From NCBI GenBank assembly GCA_023974075.1, contig CM043801.1, positions 30,500,490 to 30,564,489 of the forward strand: a stretch of DNA of 64,000 bases, written 5' to 3'. How positions within the stretch are numbered: the first letter of the stretch is position 1; each line of letters starts with the position of its first letter. Under the pieces are notes generated by a model. That model worked only from the letters and a program-made list of their open reading frames with translations. It was not told the DNA's origin and ran no database searches. This stretch comes from Chaenocephalus aceratus. Its lineage: Eukaryota; Chordata; Actinopteri; Perciformes; Channichthyidae. This document shows positions 1 through 11,699 of this stretch, piece by piece. The translations under genes and the position numbers were made by a program.

Positions 1-3000
1 TGTATCTGTGTGACTTACCCCAGGGCCTCGCCAATGCTGCCAATTTCTAATTGCTGCTTTAAACAGGGCAAATGAAGCTGGCATGACAAATTGCATCAAA
101 ACAAGTCTGTAGGCTGGCGCTCAGTTAATTTGTGAGACACAGAGATGTATTTGGTGCCAGGAAGAGCTCAAGCGTAATGAATATCATTTCCCAGGTAGCA
201 ACTTGCAGATGATGTGTTCTGCTGGATGCTCAATGCATCGCACGACAGGCAGGCTGCTCCTTGTCCCATTTAAGCTCAACATAGGAAATGCAGTATGTAT
301 ACTCCTACTGAATATGATGGGTGTTATGAAAAGGAAACACTTTTGGCTTCTCTTTTCATTAAAAATGCCATAAATGATGTGCTTTCTTCTTCTGAGAGAT
401 TTTACACGTTCAGTGTTTAATTAATTTTTCACATCACACTAATTCTGAGACCATATCTCAGTCTCTTATCTGTCAGTCCAAATAAAGTTTCTGGTACAAT
501 CGCTGCCCATCTATTTTCACAATACGCTTATCTCAGTCCCTGAAAGATTCTCATTGTTCCCACGCTAATCCTCCCAATCTTCAACATGACTCACAAGTGA
601 ACCACACTCTCCTGTGCCAATACAATTCTGTTCTGTATTATCCTCCGACAGGAGCCACACGCCACTTTTCCCTCGGAAACAATGCGCCCAAGATGACTCC
701 TTGTCTGCCAAACGGATGATAAAGTGGCCAGCTGTGAATTCTAATAATGCTCACTGGCAAACATTGAATCAAAGGAGCAGTGAAAGATATAATGACGCAC
801 ATTGTTAAAATGAAGCTCATTGTATTACATAACATTGGGTGAAGCTGATAAAGAAAAGGTCTGCTTTGCACGTTGAGTCAAACTGTTGTGCCCACATCAG
901 TTGTAGAACTTGGATAACAACCACAAACATCATATATATAAGTATATACAACTGAACTAACTAGGGGGTAGTGCTAAAGTTATTTGAGTTTTGTCAACGG
1001 GTTACAGTACATAACATGTCACTAGCAGCTCCATGTTATGCATGATCCTTGACCAGACTTCGTCATTGAAAACCTTCAAAGTCAATTGGGATCAATTCAA
1101 AGGAATGCGATGCATGCTTTGGGAGGGGTTGGTCAGGGCGAGCTGCTGTCAACCTTCATAGTCACAGGAATGTAGTCATTATGGTAAAGGATGCTGGCAG
1201 CCTTAATACAAAACCATGGCAAGCTGTTACATTCCAGCGCAAGTGTGGGTGCTTTTCAGCGTGGCCCCTAATCTCCAAGGTCTATTTCGGACATCACATT
1301 GGTCCCCAAGGTCCCCTTACTCCATGTGTCTCGATCTCCATCTGACCAACTGCACACTGTCATATAATACACTGTCTGCCTTTAATTACTGTCTGGAAGT
1401 ATCAGGGTTAAGGGTCGCACATTCCAGTGGGAGCCCCTGTGTGCATGTGTGTACCGTATGTCGGCGTACGTGAGTGTCTCGGCTCAAATGTGCAGAATGT
1501 CCTTTGTATGACGGCCGGGGTATTGAGGGAAGTGCTGAATTCCACTGCACATTTTCCCCTTGCTCATCACGTATCACACACCCTTGACCTGCAACTTTAT
1601 CAGCCGCTCGGACCTGTTTTAGGAGTGTAAATAGGTCGCAAGAAGCCACCAGGAAGCCCCGGGAATGTGTCGGGGGTGTGATTGCAAGGGTCTAATTTAA
1701 GTATGAGAAACAATTCTGAAATGATATCAGACACAATTTAATCCGCTCTGATATGCAACCCAACCCCCCAAAAAGGTTTGTTGTCCTTGAGGTTAAAGCC
1801 CTGCTATCCCTGCGGCTCAACTTCTACTTTCCCTGACAAGAGACACGATTAGCCAGCTGTACTAAAGACCAAACTGCTCGAGGCAGCTCATTTTAGCTCT
1901 TATCTAAAAGGGAAAAGGTACATTTATTTCCACATGGAGGTAAAAGCCGTAAGCTATTGGCTTTAACAGGAACCCATCGCTGTGAGTGTATTCTACACGC
2001 CTACTATCTAAACTGTAAGGCCATTGCTGTGTGTGAACATGAGAGTAGAAACAAAGGAGGCCAGACAGACATCTGAATAAATCACCCTGTCATTTTATTA
2101 CAAATATGATGCCATTAATCAGCTGGTGGCCTTTCATGCTCTACTGTCACCGGCAAGCTGTCAGTCCGTCCGGGCTATAAATTAAAGCAAACAAACGTTG
2201 GTGTCAGGCTACAGTAATTGGGTTTGCTGTCTGTTGTTATATTTTCTTATCTGGTGAGTTGTTATGCGTAATCATAAAATTCAATGACTAAACATAATGG
2301 TGTTTTCATGACTGGAAGACAAGCACAGGGGTGGATTTGAATACACTTTAGCTGAGATTTAGCGGCTCTGCCTTCAACGTTGTGACCAGCATAATTTTTG
2401 AGATTTTATTAAATGCTCAGAGTCGCCTGGGCAATTCCACGCAGGCAGATATAACATATTGTAGAATGCTAATGCATCGCTCCCTGAAAACATAATCTAG
2501 CGACTGGACAGAAATAGGCAGTTTATCATGGGATCTGTTGACTAAACTGTCTCAGACCATTAAGCAGATCCCTGAGATACTGATTACTAACGGGGACAAA
2601 AACATAAAATGCAAATGCTTACAATGACTGTAAGGTGCAGCGCCATGATGCACATCCACTCAATCAGGGGAAATAAATTATGTAATATTTGATGATGGTG
2701 CAAAAAAAAGGACTTCTTCACACTTACTTGAGGATTTGGACATTTTCAGTACAAGAAGGTGCACAATAGGATATCAAGCCTACTATTCAATACAACATGC
2801 ATACAAACTGTTGAATTATGAATGATGCACTTTAAGTGAAAGCATGAGGGCATGTATTGATTAGGCCTCTCACATCTGTTATATGACCCATAGATTATCA
2901 CAGGATCTGTACAGATTGCCTTACGTTTAGCGCTTCTCTGGCGAGACAACTGAGCTCAGGAGGCCTCCTTCTGATGCAAGACGCGTTGATCCACTGATGA

Positions 3001-3165
3001 GGTGATCGTTACTGTTCATGACTTGACCTTGACCATGTTCAGGGCAATATGAAGCTGGTAAGGATGTATATGGTTTTAGGAACAACAATTAACAGTAGTT
3101 ACAAGTAGCAGCTAATTCAGTTAGCGCTGCAACTAAGGATCAAGCAAAAGGATAAATGACTCAAA
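1..3165. other. Unrecognised noncoding DNA
   Basis: I see no gene, tandem array or recognisable mobile element here. The short open frames lack splice sites, domain motifs or coding character on both strands. The sequence is AT-rich unique-looking DNA, as expected for teleost intergenic or intronic sequence. Conserved noncoding elements could be present but cannot be judged from one genome. Confidence 0.6.
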
Positions 3166-3170
3166 CTATT

Positions 3171-3347
3171 TGTTATGTATGTGTCACATCAGGTGTGACT
3201 GTGCCTTTAAGATGGCACCGGGAGTTTTGGGATGTGTGAACCGGATACAGTTGTGTTGTTGTGGTGTTGTCATGGAAGCGTATGCAACAACGTGTTCAAT
3301 AAACGGTCAACCTAAATGTCGTAGTCCATAGTCTTACATATACAACA
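3171..3347 (+). repeat. 5' LTR of the Gypsy element
   Basis: The repeat starts TGTTATG and ends ATACAACA, so it has TG...CA ends. It is about 177 bp. It contains AATAAA (near 3298) as a likely polyadenylation signal close to the R/U5 part. The 5-bp duplication CTATT lies immediately upstream, and the same terminal 13 bases recur at 6783-6795 before the second CTATT. That pins both LTR boundaries. Confidence 0.85.
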
Positions 3348-3361
3348 TTGGCGACGAGGAT
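3348..3361 (+). other. Probable primer-binding region of the Gypsy element
   Basis: TTGGCGACGAGGAT directly follows the LTR end, where the tRNA primer-binding site of an LTR retrotransposon lies. Its position is strong evidence. I did not identify the matching tRNA. Confidence 0.55.
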
Positions 3362-3362
3362 T

Positions 3363-4320
3363 ATGGATTCTCTACTATCACCTCTCACCGCCGATTCCAT
3401 GGGTTCGCTGGCTTGAGTCCTTCGAAACGTTCATAGTAGCTGCGGGGCTAGCTGAAGCTAACGACGACAGGAAGAAAGACCTGCTGATACACTCACTGGG
3501 CAGCGAGGGACAGCGGATTTTTCGGACTCTCGGACTCGCTCCGAAATATGCGGACTGTGTTACACTGCTCACTGGACACTTTGCTGCCCCACAAAATGTT
3601 ATGCTCCGGCGGATTGTTTTTCGGCAACGCCGGCAACAGGCGGGTGAGTCCGTCCACCATTACGTGGCTGATCTGAGGGGACTAGCCAGCCTCTGTAAAT
3701 TCGGGGCGCTGGAGGATGAACTAATACGGGATCAGCTGGCTGAGCACACTAACAGCCCGACTCTCAGAGAAAAGCTGCTAATGATGACAGACAAGCTCAC
3801 TTTAACAAGAGCAGTGGAGGTAGCTTTCCAGCTTGAGTCAGCAGCAGCCTTAGCATCCCAGCTAGCTCCCTCCTCCGGTTCTTTTCCCCACAGACCCATG
3901 CTACTAACTCAAACGGTGGCGCTACCCATGGAGCCTCACGGGGAGGTTTTCCCTGAGGACAACTTTGATGTGAACTTTGCAGCACGCCAGGGTACGGCAG
4001 CACGCCAGGGTACGGCAGCACGCCGGCCCTGTGATAATTGTGGCTCATCATCGCACCAGAGTCGAGCTCCGAACTGCCCTGCCAAGGGACAGAGGTGTCA
4101 ACGCTGTGGCAGACAGAACCATTTTGCACGGGTCTGTCGCTCTGTTCCTGCAGCCGACGGCCCACCTCCACGTACGCCTGGGCCACACGCACCGACGACC
4201 ATCCACTCCGTGGGCGCCATCTCCCGACGGCTAAAGTGCTGCACGGTGGAGCTGGATGGGGTCTGCCTCCCGCTGCTGCTGGATACGGGGGCCTCCAAGT
4301 CCCTCCTGAATGTTTCCACG
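3363..4320 (+). pseudogene. Gypsy gag and protease (frameshifted)
   Basis: The ATG at 3363 follows the primer-binding region closely. The first frame stops after 17 codons, while the gag-like frame continues from about 3400 with a capsid-type sequence rich in Trp, Leu and Arg, so there is an early frame break near 3398. Two zinc knuckles follow: CDNC...C near 4030-4078 and a canonical CX2CX4HX4C, CQRCGRQNHFARVC, near 4099-4140. Next is the aspartic protease motif LLLDTGAS (about 4273-4296). Between the capsid part and the knuckles, a 15-bp unit (GGTACGGCAGCACGC) is repeated, giving the peptide repeat ARQGT. The frame is lost again soon after the protease motif, near 4310-4325, where the pol frame takes over. 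Gag would package the RNA and protease would cleave the polyprotein. Confidence 0.85.
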
Positions 4321-6783
4321 GTCTCTTTCCGCTCCGAACAATCACCGCGGACGCCGAGGATTTGTACGGATATGGACACTCTAAAATTGGAATGGCGGGC
4401 ACAATCACCTTGGCTGTGCGTTACGGGACTAAGACTCTCCCCGCATTCACCTTTCAAGTGTCCCACCAGGGGGCCAACCTCATGGGTTTTGATTTGTTTT
4501 GTGAGTTGGGTTTCACCCTTGTGGACAATTCTGGGGCCGCTATCTTGTCTGTTGGCTCGCCGTGGCATCAGCGCTGGCCTGCCCTGTTCAGTGGTTTGGG
4601 CTGCCTCACCGCCTTTGACCACCAGCCCCTCCTCAAGCCTGAGGTACACCCCGTGATTCAGCCCATACGCCGCCTGCCTCTCGCCCTGCGCGACGACGTC
4701 ACCGCCGAGCTGCAAAAACTCTTGGACGCGGGCATCATCGAACGCATTGATGCTTCCCCGTGGATTTCAAACCTGGTGGTGGTGAAGAAGAGGTCAGGGG
4801 GCCTGCGCCCGTGCATCGACCTCAGGCCGGTGAACAAGGCCGTGATACCCGACAGGTATCCGCTGCCCACAGTGGAGGAGCTAGCCGCACAATTCTACGG
4901 CTCTTCCATGTTCACGAAACTAGACCTTCGTCAAGGCTACCTGCAGGTTCCGCTGCACCCTGACAGCCGCAGCCTTACAGCTTTCGTGACTCATGTCGGA
5001 GTGTTTCGCTACACCCGCATGCCTTTTGGCCTCAGCTCGGCCCCCAGCTGTTTTCAAAAAATCATGTCCACCATCTTCGCCGGCATCCCGGGCGTGGTCG
5101 TCTTCCTGGACGACATAGTGGTTCATGGTGCTACACCAGCCGTTCATGACGAACGCCTGGCGAGGGTGCTGGACGTCCTCGCCAGTCACAACCTCACACT
5201 CAATGGGGAAAAGTGCACCTTCGCTGTTCCAGCCATCGAGTTTGTGGGGTTCCGCCAGACCACCGACGGCCTCAGCCCGTTACACTCCAACGTAGAGGCG
5301 GTGCTGCGCCTGCCTGAGCCGTCCTGTCCGGCTCAGATCTCTTCGTTTCTGGGGATGATGGCCTACTACCTGCGCTTCCTTCCTCAGTACTCCTCGACCA
5401 CCTCCCCACTACGTGAACTCCTGAAACAGGACGCAGTCTGGGAGTGGACCCCGGCCTGCTCTGCCGCTATTCGCCAGCTCAAGACGCAGCTCACCTCAAC
5501 GCCGGTGCTCGCATTCTTTGACCTGAAGAGCCCCACGTTCGTGACCTGTGACGCGTCCAATACGGCAATAGGGGCGGTGCTGTCCCAGATCCAGGGGGGC
5601 ACAGAACGCCCGGTGGCATTCGCCTCTCGGTCCCTCAACTCGGACGAACAGAAATACTCAGTGGGGGAGCGGGAGGCGCTGGCCTGCGTCTGGGCGTGCG
5701 AGCGGTGGCACATGTACGTGTATGGGCGGAATTTTACGTTGCGTACTGACCATCAGGCTCTTACAGCCCTGCTTGCTACATCGGGGTCGGGGCACAAACC
5801 GCTGAGGATCTACCGCTGGTCAGAGAGACTCCTGCCGTATGACTTCACCACAGTGTTTACTCCCGGCAGGGAGAATGTGGTGGCTGACCTGCTCTCCCGC
5901 GCCACCCCCACCCCAGCGCCCGGCGAGGGCCCGGACGCAACAGAGTCAGAGCTCATACTCATGCTCCACGCCCCGCTTCAGGCCGCGGTTTCCCTGGATG
6001 ACCTTCGGCTCGCGTCGGAGGAGGACCCCACGCTCTCCCTGCTCCGCACTTACATCCGGGAGGGATGGCCTGCGAAGTTCCCGGAGGAGCTGGCGTCTTT
6101 TCATCGGGTCAAGGACGAGCTGACCTGCTGGAACGGTGTCTGCGTGGCTCGGGGCCTCCGCACGTTCGTTCCCATCGACCTCAGGGCCCGCGTATTGTCT
6201 ATGGCGCACGAGGGCCACCTGGGTATCGTGAAGGTAAAACAGCGCTGCAGGGATTTGGTGTGGTGGCCGGGCATAGATCGAGATATAGAGACAATGGTGA
6301 AGGAGTGCACGGCCTGCCTGGTCAGTGGCAAAACTGGCCCGCCACTCCCACCGCCCCTGCAGCCCTTGCAGTGGCCACACGCGCCTTGGGAGCACATGCA
6401 GCTGGACATCTGTGGGGAGCTGCATGGCGTCCCGCACCACCAACGCTTCCTCCTGGTGGCCTACGACCTCCATTCGAAATGGCCAGAGGTGGTCGCCACA
6501 GGGTCCGTAACGGCTCGGGTGGTCACAGACTTCCTCTCTTCTCTGTTTGCTCGGTGGGGCAGTCCTAACGCCATCACTACGGATAACGGCCCACAATTTG
6601 TCTCCTCTGAGTTCGCCACCTTTGTGGAAGAGAGGGGGATTAAACACATCCGTACAGCTTTCTACCACCCGCAAGCAAATGGGGGGGTGGAAAGGTTCAA
6701 CCAAACCCTAAAGAACGGGATCAGAGCACACCTGGCAGATGGTCTTCCATTCTCAGCCGCACTGCTTTGCACCTTGCTTCACT
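4310..6783 (+). pseudogene. Gypsy pol: reverse transcriptase, RNase H, integrase (truncated)
   Basis: The frame is open from the C-terminal part of protease to within integrase. Reverse transcriptase shows FTKLDLRQGY, the MPFGLSSAP motif and the catalytic box VFLDDIVV (about 5098-5121). RNase H follows with CDAS, GEREALA and TDHQAL. Integrase has an HHCC zinc region (HEGHLG...CTAC, about 6208-6318) and the DDE triad in LDICGE (6401-6418), TTDNGPQF (6580-6600) and NGGVERFNQ (6680-6705). The family continues well past this point with a further integrase C-terminus. Here the frame ends shortly after the glutamate motif, where the deletion joins it to the last bases of the LTR. The final residues of the open frame are LTR and flanking DNA, not protein. 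This copy cannot integrate by itself. Confidence 0.92.
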
Positions 6784-6795
6784 ACATATACAACA
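6783..6795 (+). repeat. Residual 3' end of the 3' LTR
   Basis: These 13 bases match the last 13 bases of the 5' LTR exactly and are followed by the 5-bp duplication CTATT (6796-6800). The rest of the 3' LTR has been deleted together with the end of pol. Confidence 0.8.
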
Positions 6796-6870
6796 CTATT
6801 CATGTACCAACCCACCTATAAGATTAAAGTTACTGTAAATATGTTATAGTTAACTTTGATCTGTATTAAT

Positions 6871-7900
6871 TAGGGCTGTCAAACGATTACAATTTTTAAT
6901 CAGATTAATCACAGCTTAAAAATTAATTAATCATGATTAATCACCATTCGAACTATGTCCAAAATATGCCATTTATTTATGTATATTGTTGTGGGAATGG
7001 AAAGATAAATGAAAGCAGGCGGATATACCATTAACATACAGTATGTATGTTTATTATAACATTTTTCTGCATGTCAAAATGAAAGACAACCCACACACCT
7101 ATCAATCATCAAACCGTGGGGTCTTAATTCATTACGTGTTGATTTCTATCAACGGGGGAGTACTTCAGGAAAGTCGACAGAGGGGGGGGGGGGCGGCGGC
7201 TAGTGGAGTACTTCGTGACCACAGAGTGTGAACGTTGTGATCAGCTGTTTTAGCGCAGTTCTCCAGTGAAGGGGGGGGGGGGGGAGTCTCCCTCCGCAGC
7301 CGGTTGGCGTAGTTTCAGCACAATTCCGTTGTACAGACCGACGTTAACAGCAGCCCTGTATGTGCACACGGAGACCGACTCTGTCGTCCGGTGATCTAAC
7401 CGCCTTCTGGAAAAGCTTCACAAGTACATCGGTACGCAAATGCGCTTTGTGACACAAGTGACGGTACGCATTTCAGATTACGCACATAACCTGCGTACCA
7501 GTTATGTGCACCCCTGTACTACAGCAAAAGTATTCTCCGTCGGGACTTCCTGCAACAACACCACGCCGTTATCAAAGATGTTCTATTAAGAAGACGATCA
7601 CTACGTGACAAAAGTTTTCAAAACCGTGGCTACTGAAATCAATCTTACTAACTGCTGTCTGTGCAATTTACTCCGCGCGAGTTGGCAGACTTTATTTTGC
7701 TTACTTTAACATCATTTTTCATGGTGGGGCTAAGCCATTTATTGGTATGGGTGTAGCCTACCCCAGCCATACACTGGCGCTGCCACTGGTGGCACGCATG
7801 GGGCGGGCCATTCTGCACATGCGTTAAATGCGTTAAATATTAACACAATTAATTCAAGAAATTAATTACCGTCGTTAACGCGATAATTTTGACAGCACTA
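6871..7900. mobile_element. Non-autonomous hAT transposon
   Basis: Terminal inverted repeats TAGGGCTGTCAAA (left) and TTTGACAGCACTA (right, i.e. TAGTGCTGTCAAA) are flanked by a perfect 8-bp duplication GTATTAAT (6863-6870 and 7901-7908), which is diagnostic for the hAT superfamily. Subterminal sequence is rich in TTAATTAA-like motifs in both arms. The 1.03-kb interior has G-runs near 7185 and 7269 and no transposase-like frame, so movement would depend on a related autonomous element. Confidence 0.9.
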
Positions 7901-7908
7901 GTATTAAT

Positions 7909-9937
7909 ACATTACACAATCATGAAGACACCAATAAACACAAGGTGCAACAGGCATGCTGATATTGACAATGGGCTAACTTTATATCAAAAAGGCTAAA
8001 AGAAAACTTTAAAGAAATGCTTTTCCAATAACTAGATGTAATTGGAAAAAATAAATTCTCTTGCCGTTTGTTTCACCTGATTAATAAACATCAACATGTC
8101 CAAATATCCACATGCAGAGGGGGTTGTGACACCTGCAGTGTACATACCATTCACATACAGACAAGGTCGGGATGATAACATAAAATAATTTCTGTGAAGT
8201 CCCACCTGAAAGATAGGGTACAGTGTAAAGCTGCCACTATTTTTTTTCTAATCCAACCTAGGCTTAGGTGCCTTCTCTCCCACCGAGTTGCCTTATCGTC
8301 CTCAAGCATCTGTTTTTGAAGCTAGGCAGCTTAAGCACAGATTAATGGTGAGTCTAGAGTTCTTGCGGTGAGGGCACAACACAGAAGTCATGGCTTGAAT
8401 GTTGGCACCAAGACCTTCATCCAGTGAGTGGCCATTATCAGCAACATATCTGTTAGGATGCTGAGACGGCAAGTTTACCAACATTGGCGCTTTAACTTAA
8501 TTTATCGTTATACTATTCAATTATTTTGGCATCAACGCTTTGAATTGAGTACCCAATTGGTGTTCACTGCACAGTAACTCCAATTCCATTTATAACATTT
8601 GCTAGCTTCTTTTGTTTTACTGGTGTGCGATACATTGGTGCAAATGTGCTGTAATAAGATAGTTGTCTTGTACTTTCATTACCACTTTCATTATCTTCAA
8701 AAAACGCTGAAACAGCTTCTGTTGTAGATGGTGCTGTAATACAGGCCTACTGGCATTTATTACCCAATCAATACTTACCTTAATCTAATTTAGTGGGAAG
8801 TAGTGAACTCTTTCACTGTACCCCCTCCCCCTTCTCATTGAGCCGGGCTCTGGTAAAAGGGCCTCTCTTTCTCTCATTCTACTGCCAGGCCTTTCATGCG
8901 ACAGACAGATACAATGTTCCTGAAGCCCTGCAGTGACTGTTCTCACGCTTTTCCCCTCGCTGCTATGAAGAAAGGAAAAAAGGGGGTCTTTTCCCGAGCC
9001 CTTTCTCTTTCTTTCCCCCAGGACAAGAGGGTTGGAGGATAGGAGGGGTTCGGAGATCCAGCCCCCTCCGCGCACCCAAAGTGTTGCTGTGACCCCGCAT
9101 GCCATGCTTGCTTCCCAATCTACCCAATCGCTGCAAAATGAGCCGATTGAAAGTCTTTTTTTGTCGTGCAAAGTGAGCACAGTATGAAACGGTCACTGTG
9201 ACACGGTGAACGTGCATGGACTACCAGACATGATGTTTAAACAAAGATGAAAAACACGCTGCATTACCTTCCCTAGCCTGGCACAATGACAGCTCTCTCA
9301 TCATTCTCTGCTGTTTCCAGGAAAAATAGACTGCAGAGAAGACCCCTGAGTTTAGGTCTAACTATGTTTATATCTTTTCATTATATATTTTTTTCTTGCT
9401 CTTGCAGATTTATTTACCTCTCTTCTAAAAATCTCATTTGAAGCTGCCTTTTAAATGCAATTACAATCTCCACATTGCACTAGCAATCATGGAGCCATCG
9501 CTGGACCACATGCTGTGCAAGTAGCGATTCAAACGGGTAATTCCTATGCAAATCTTGCATTAGAAGCAAAGCCATTAGGCTTAATGCATTAGAAACATTT
9601 AAACATGAAATGCTCATATCTGATCTCCTAATCTTCTGGACTGGTTGACTTGTTGACAATTGACTAACAAAGAAGATCCATGGTTATTAGCCTGTAACCT
9701 CCGATTATATGACACACTTTTAGGCATGGTTGGGCCCTATACAGTCCATGTTTACTATGATATTCCCCTGTATCAAAAGTAATAGAAGCCGGCCAAAACA
9801 CCCTTTTTGTGCCCTGATTTCTATTGATTTTTCTCCCAACCACAGCACTTAGTGGGTGCTGATTGCAGTCCAAATTACCACTACACACTGTCAAAGCAAA
9901 GGTTCAGAGACATTTTAGAAAAATACTGTGAATGACA
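7909..9937. other. Unrecognised noncoding DNA
   Basis: I see no gene or mobile element with clear ends. The 131-codon minus-strand open frame near 8785-9180 lies in pyrimidine-rich DNA, has no recognisable domain and no splice context, and is probably chance. Confidence 0.55.
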
Positions 9938-10260
9938 TTGTAGATCAGGGGTCGGCAATAGGCGGACCGCGGTCCGGATCCGGACCCAGACGCCGACCTA
10001 TACGGACCCGGACCTATAATCAATACATTAATAGGGGATTTTAATTTTGACGGGACGATTCTATTTTAACCGCTGCCGACAGGGGGCGAAAGAGACAAGT
10101 GAGCGATACAGGGAGAGAAACACAGAAGAAGAGACGAGAGCGGCAGAGAGAAGCGGAGAGGAAAGTGAGTGAAGAGAATAATTAGCGATACAGGGAGAGA
10201 AGCGGAGAGGAGAGTGAACAGGCGTGTTAGCAGCAGACAGGGAGAAACACATAATTACAC

Positions 10261-10620
10261 ATGGCGCTCTCCAAGAAGAGGAAAGTGGACGGTGAGAACA
10301 GAGCTTTTAACCCCGAGTGGACTCGTTCATGTTCATCCTGCCCACTGGGAGCACAGAGCCAGTCTGTCTCATTTGTTCAGAGACCGTGGCGCTCATTAAA
10401 AGTGCCAAAACGCCACTATGAGACAAAACACAAAGTGTTTGACCAAACATTCCCTCTCAAGTCAGAACTGAGGTTACAAAAAATAAATATCGTTCCAGCG
10501 CAGGCTAACCGAGGCTAACCGAGGCTAACCGAGGCTAACCAATGAGCACCTGCATGTGTGTATGAGAATGGCCCTGACACCATTTCAGCCCAGATTTAAA
10601 CTCCTGGCAGGACAAGCTTG
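10261..10620 (+). pseudogene. hAT transposase remnant (GTF2IRD2/ZBED5-like), N and C ends only
   Basis: ATG at 10261 begins MALSKKRKVD followed by ENRAFNPEWT, typical of the N-terminus of the hAT-derived GTF2IRD2/ZBED5-like protein family. A BED-type zinc finger is split over two frames: VCLIC (about 10357-10371) lies in another frame from the later HYETKH (10412-10429), implying two small compensating indels. After the tandem repeat, 10541-10620 resembles the family's C-terminus (ALTPFQPRFKLLAGQA). The central catalytic part, over a thousand bases in intact relatives, is absent. It cannot encode an active transposase. Confidence 0.7.
10501..10540 (+). repeat. 10-bp tandem repeat, four units
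   Basis: Four units of (G/C)AGGCTAACC lie exactly where the N-terminal and C-terminal pieces of the hAT transposase meet. It may have formed at the internal deletion breakpoint. Confidence 0.85.
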
Positions 10621-10655
10621 AGCTCAATTCTCGCACTAAATAAAAAACAACAAAG

Positions 10656-11146
10656 CCCTGCAGAGAGTGATCAGGATGGCAGAGAAAACCATCAGCTGCC
10701 CCCTGCCCTCTCTAGAACACATCTCCACCTCCCGCTGCCTCAGCAGAGCTAACACAATTATAAAGGACAGCTCTCACCCAGGTCACAGACTGTTCTCTCT
10801 CCTGCCTTCTGGGAGGAGATACAGGAGCTTCAAGTCACGGACAAACAGACTCAAAAACAGTTTCTACCCCTGGGCCGTCAGGCTGCTCAACCACCACACA
10901 TAATGCAATAACTGTAACCATTCTCACACATACACACACTTTTAAATGCACTTTATATACTATTTTTTATATCAATATTTTTAACTATTCATTCCCCGTA
11001 TGATTGTCTGTCCTATTGCCGTGTTTTTAGTGTTATGTATTTGTTTGTATTTTTTGCACACCAGGACAGAGTTGCACTCTGAATCTCGTTATACTCTGTG
11101 TGTATAATGACAATAAAAGCCAAAGGCTCTAAATCTCTAAATCTCT
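10656..11146 (+). mobile_element. 5'-truncated LINE (L2/CR1 group) 3' end
   Basis: The first 248 bp encode the C-terminal tail common to fish L2/CR1-group reverse transcriptases, including HPGHRLFSLLPSGRRYRS and FYPWAVRLLN. It ends at a stop near 10903. A roughly 240-bp 3' UTR follows, closing with CAATAAAAG and a short tandem tail of CTCTAAAT-type units (11127-11146). AACAAAG flanks both sides (10649-10655 and 11147-11153), a plausible target-site duplication. It inserted into the hAT after that element's internal structure had formed. Confidence 0.8.
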
Positions 11147-11699
11147 AACAAAGTGAGAGAGGGACTGCAATATAAGAGGGAAAGAAAGAGAAACTTTAAA
11201 ACTGTTAAATTGTTATGATGTGTAAAGACTGATTTTGTTCTATAACTGTCTGAAACAGTTAAGTCATGATGTGGAACGGTTAACAAAGAAAAAGGGAAAC
11301 TCAAGCTGCTGCTACACTTTATTTTATTTATCTAAAATTAAGCACTTTTAAGATGCACACATTTTCAAAAGCTATTTTATTTATTTTCTCTATTTTATTT
11401 TTAAATGCAGCCCGAGAGGAACATTACACATAGCCACAGTATTTACTGTATATCTGTGTAGTTCAATGTTAATTGACAAAATATATATACATATTGTTGT
11501 TTATGAATTGTACTTTCTTTATTTGATTGGCAGTCAGCTGTTGATTACATGCAGACGTTGATAAAGCTGCAGCTACTTCAATATATATCACACTAATTCA
11601 TGAAGCAAGTTAGACATTTTGAAGTTCCGTACCTTTGCATGGGGACATTTTCTCTAACTGGACCTCGTTGAATTTTAGTGGAATACCCCTGTTGTAGAG

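Larger units (their letters stand above)
3171..6795 (+). mobile_element. Ty3/Gypsy LTR retrotransposon, 3'-truncated copy
   Basis: The copy has a 5' LTR (3171-3347), a primer-binding region, gag with zinc knuckles, an aspartic protease motif, reverse transcriptase, RNase H and integrase in Gypsy order. A 5-bp target duplication CTATT lies at 3166-3170 and 6796-6800. The 3' part of integrase and nearly all of the 3' LTR are missing: the pol frame runs directly into the last 13 bases of the LTR (TACATATACAACA, 6783-6795). The TSD shows that the element inserted whole and was later deleted internally. Two reading-frame breaks make the copy non-functional. The GC-rich coding body contrasts sharply with the AT-rich flanks. 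Family membership is clear; the exact lineage would need a database comparison. Confidence 0.93.
9946..11691 (+). mobile_element. hAT transposon, internally deleted, with nested LINE end
   Basis: The left end CAGGGGTCGGC and right end ...TACCCCTG share the CAGGGGT terminal repeat. The 8-bp flanks are TTGTAGAT (9938-9945) and TTGTAGAG (11692-11699), seven of eight identical, fitting an aged hAT duplication. The interior holds the start and end of a BED-finger transposase joined by a 10-bp tandem repeat. A LINE 3' end sits at 10656-11146. The copy is non-autonomous. Confidence 0.85.

Noticed and set aside
5946..6704. 252-codon open frame on the minus strand opposite the Gypsy pol
   Set aside because: Antisense shadow of the GC-rich pol frame, with no domain of its own.
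8785..9180. 131-codon minus-strand open frame
   Set aside because: Compositionally skewed purine-rich translation without domain, signal or exon boundaries.
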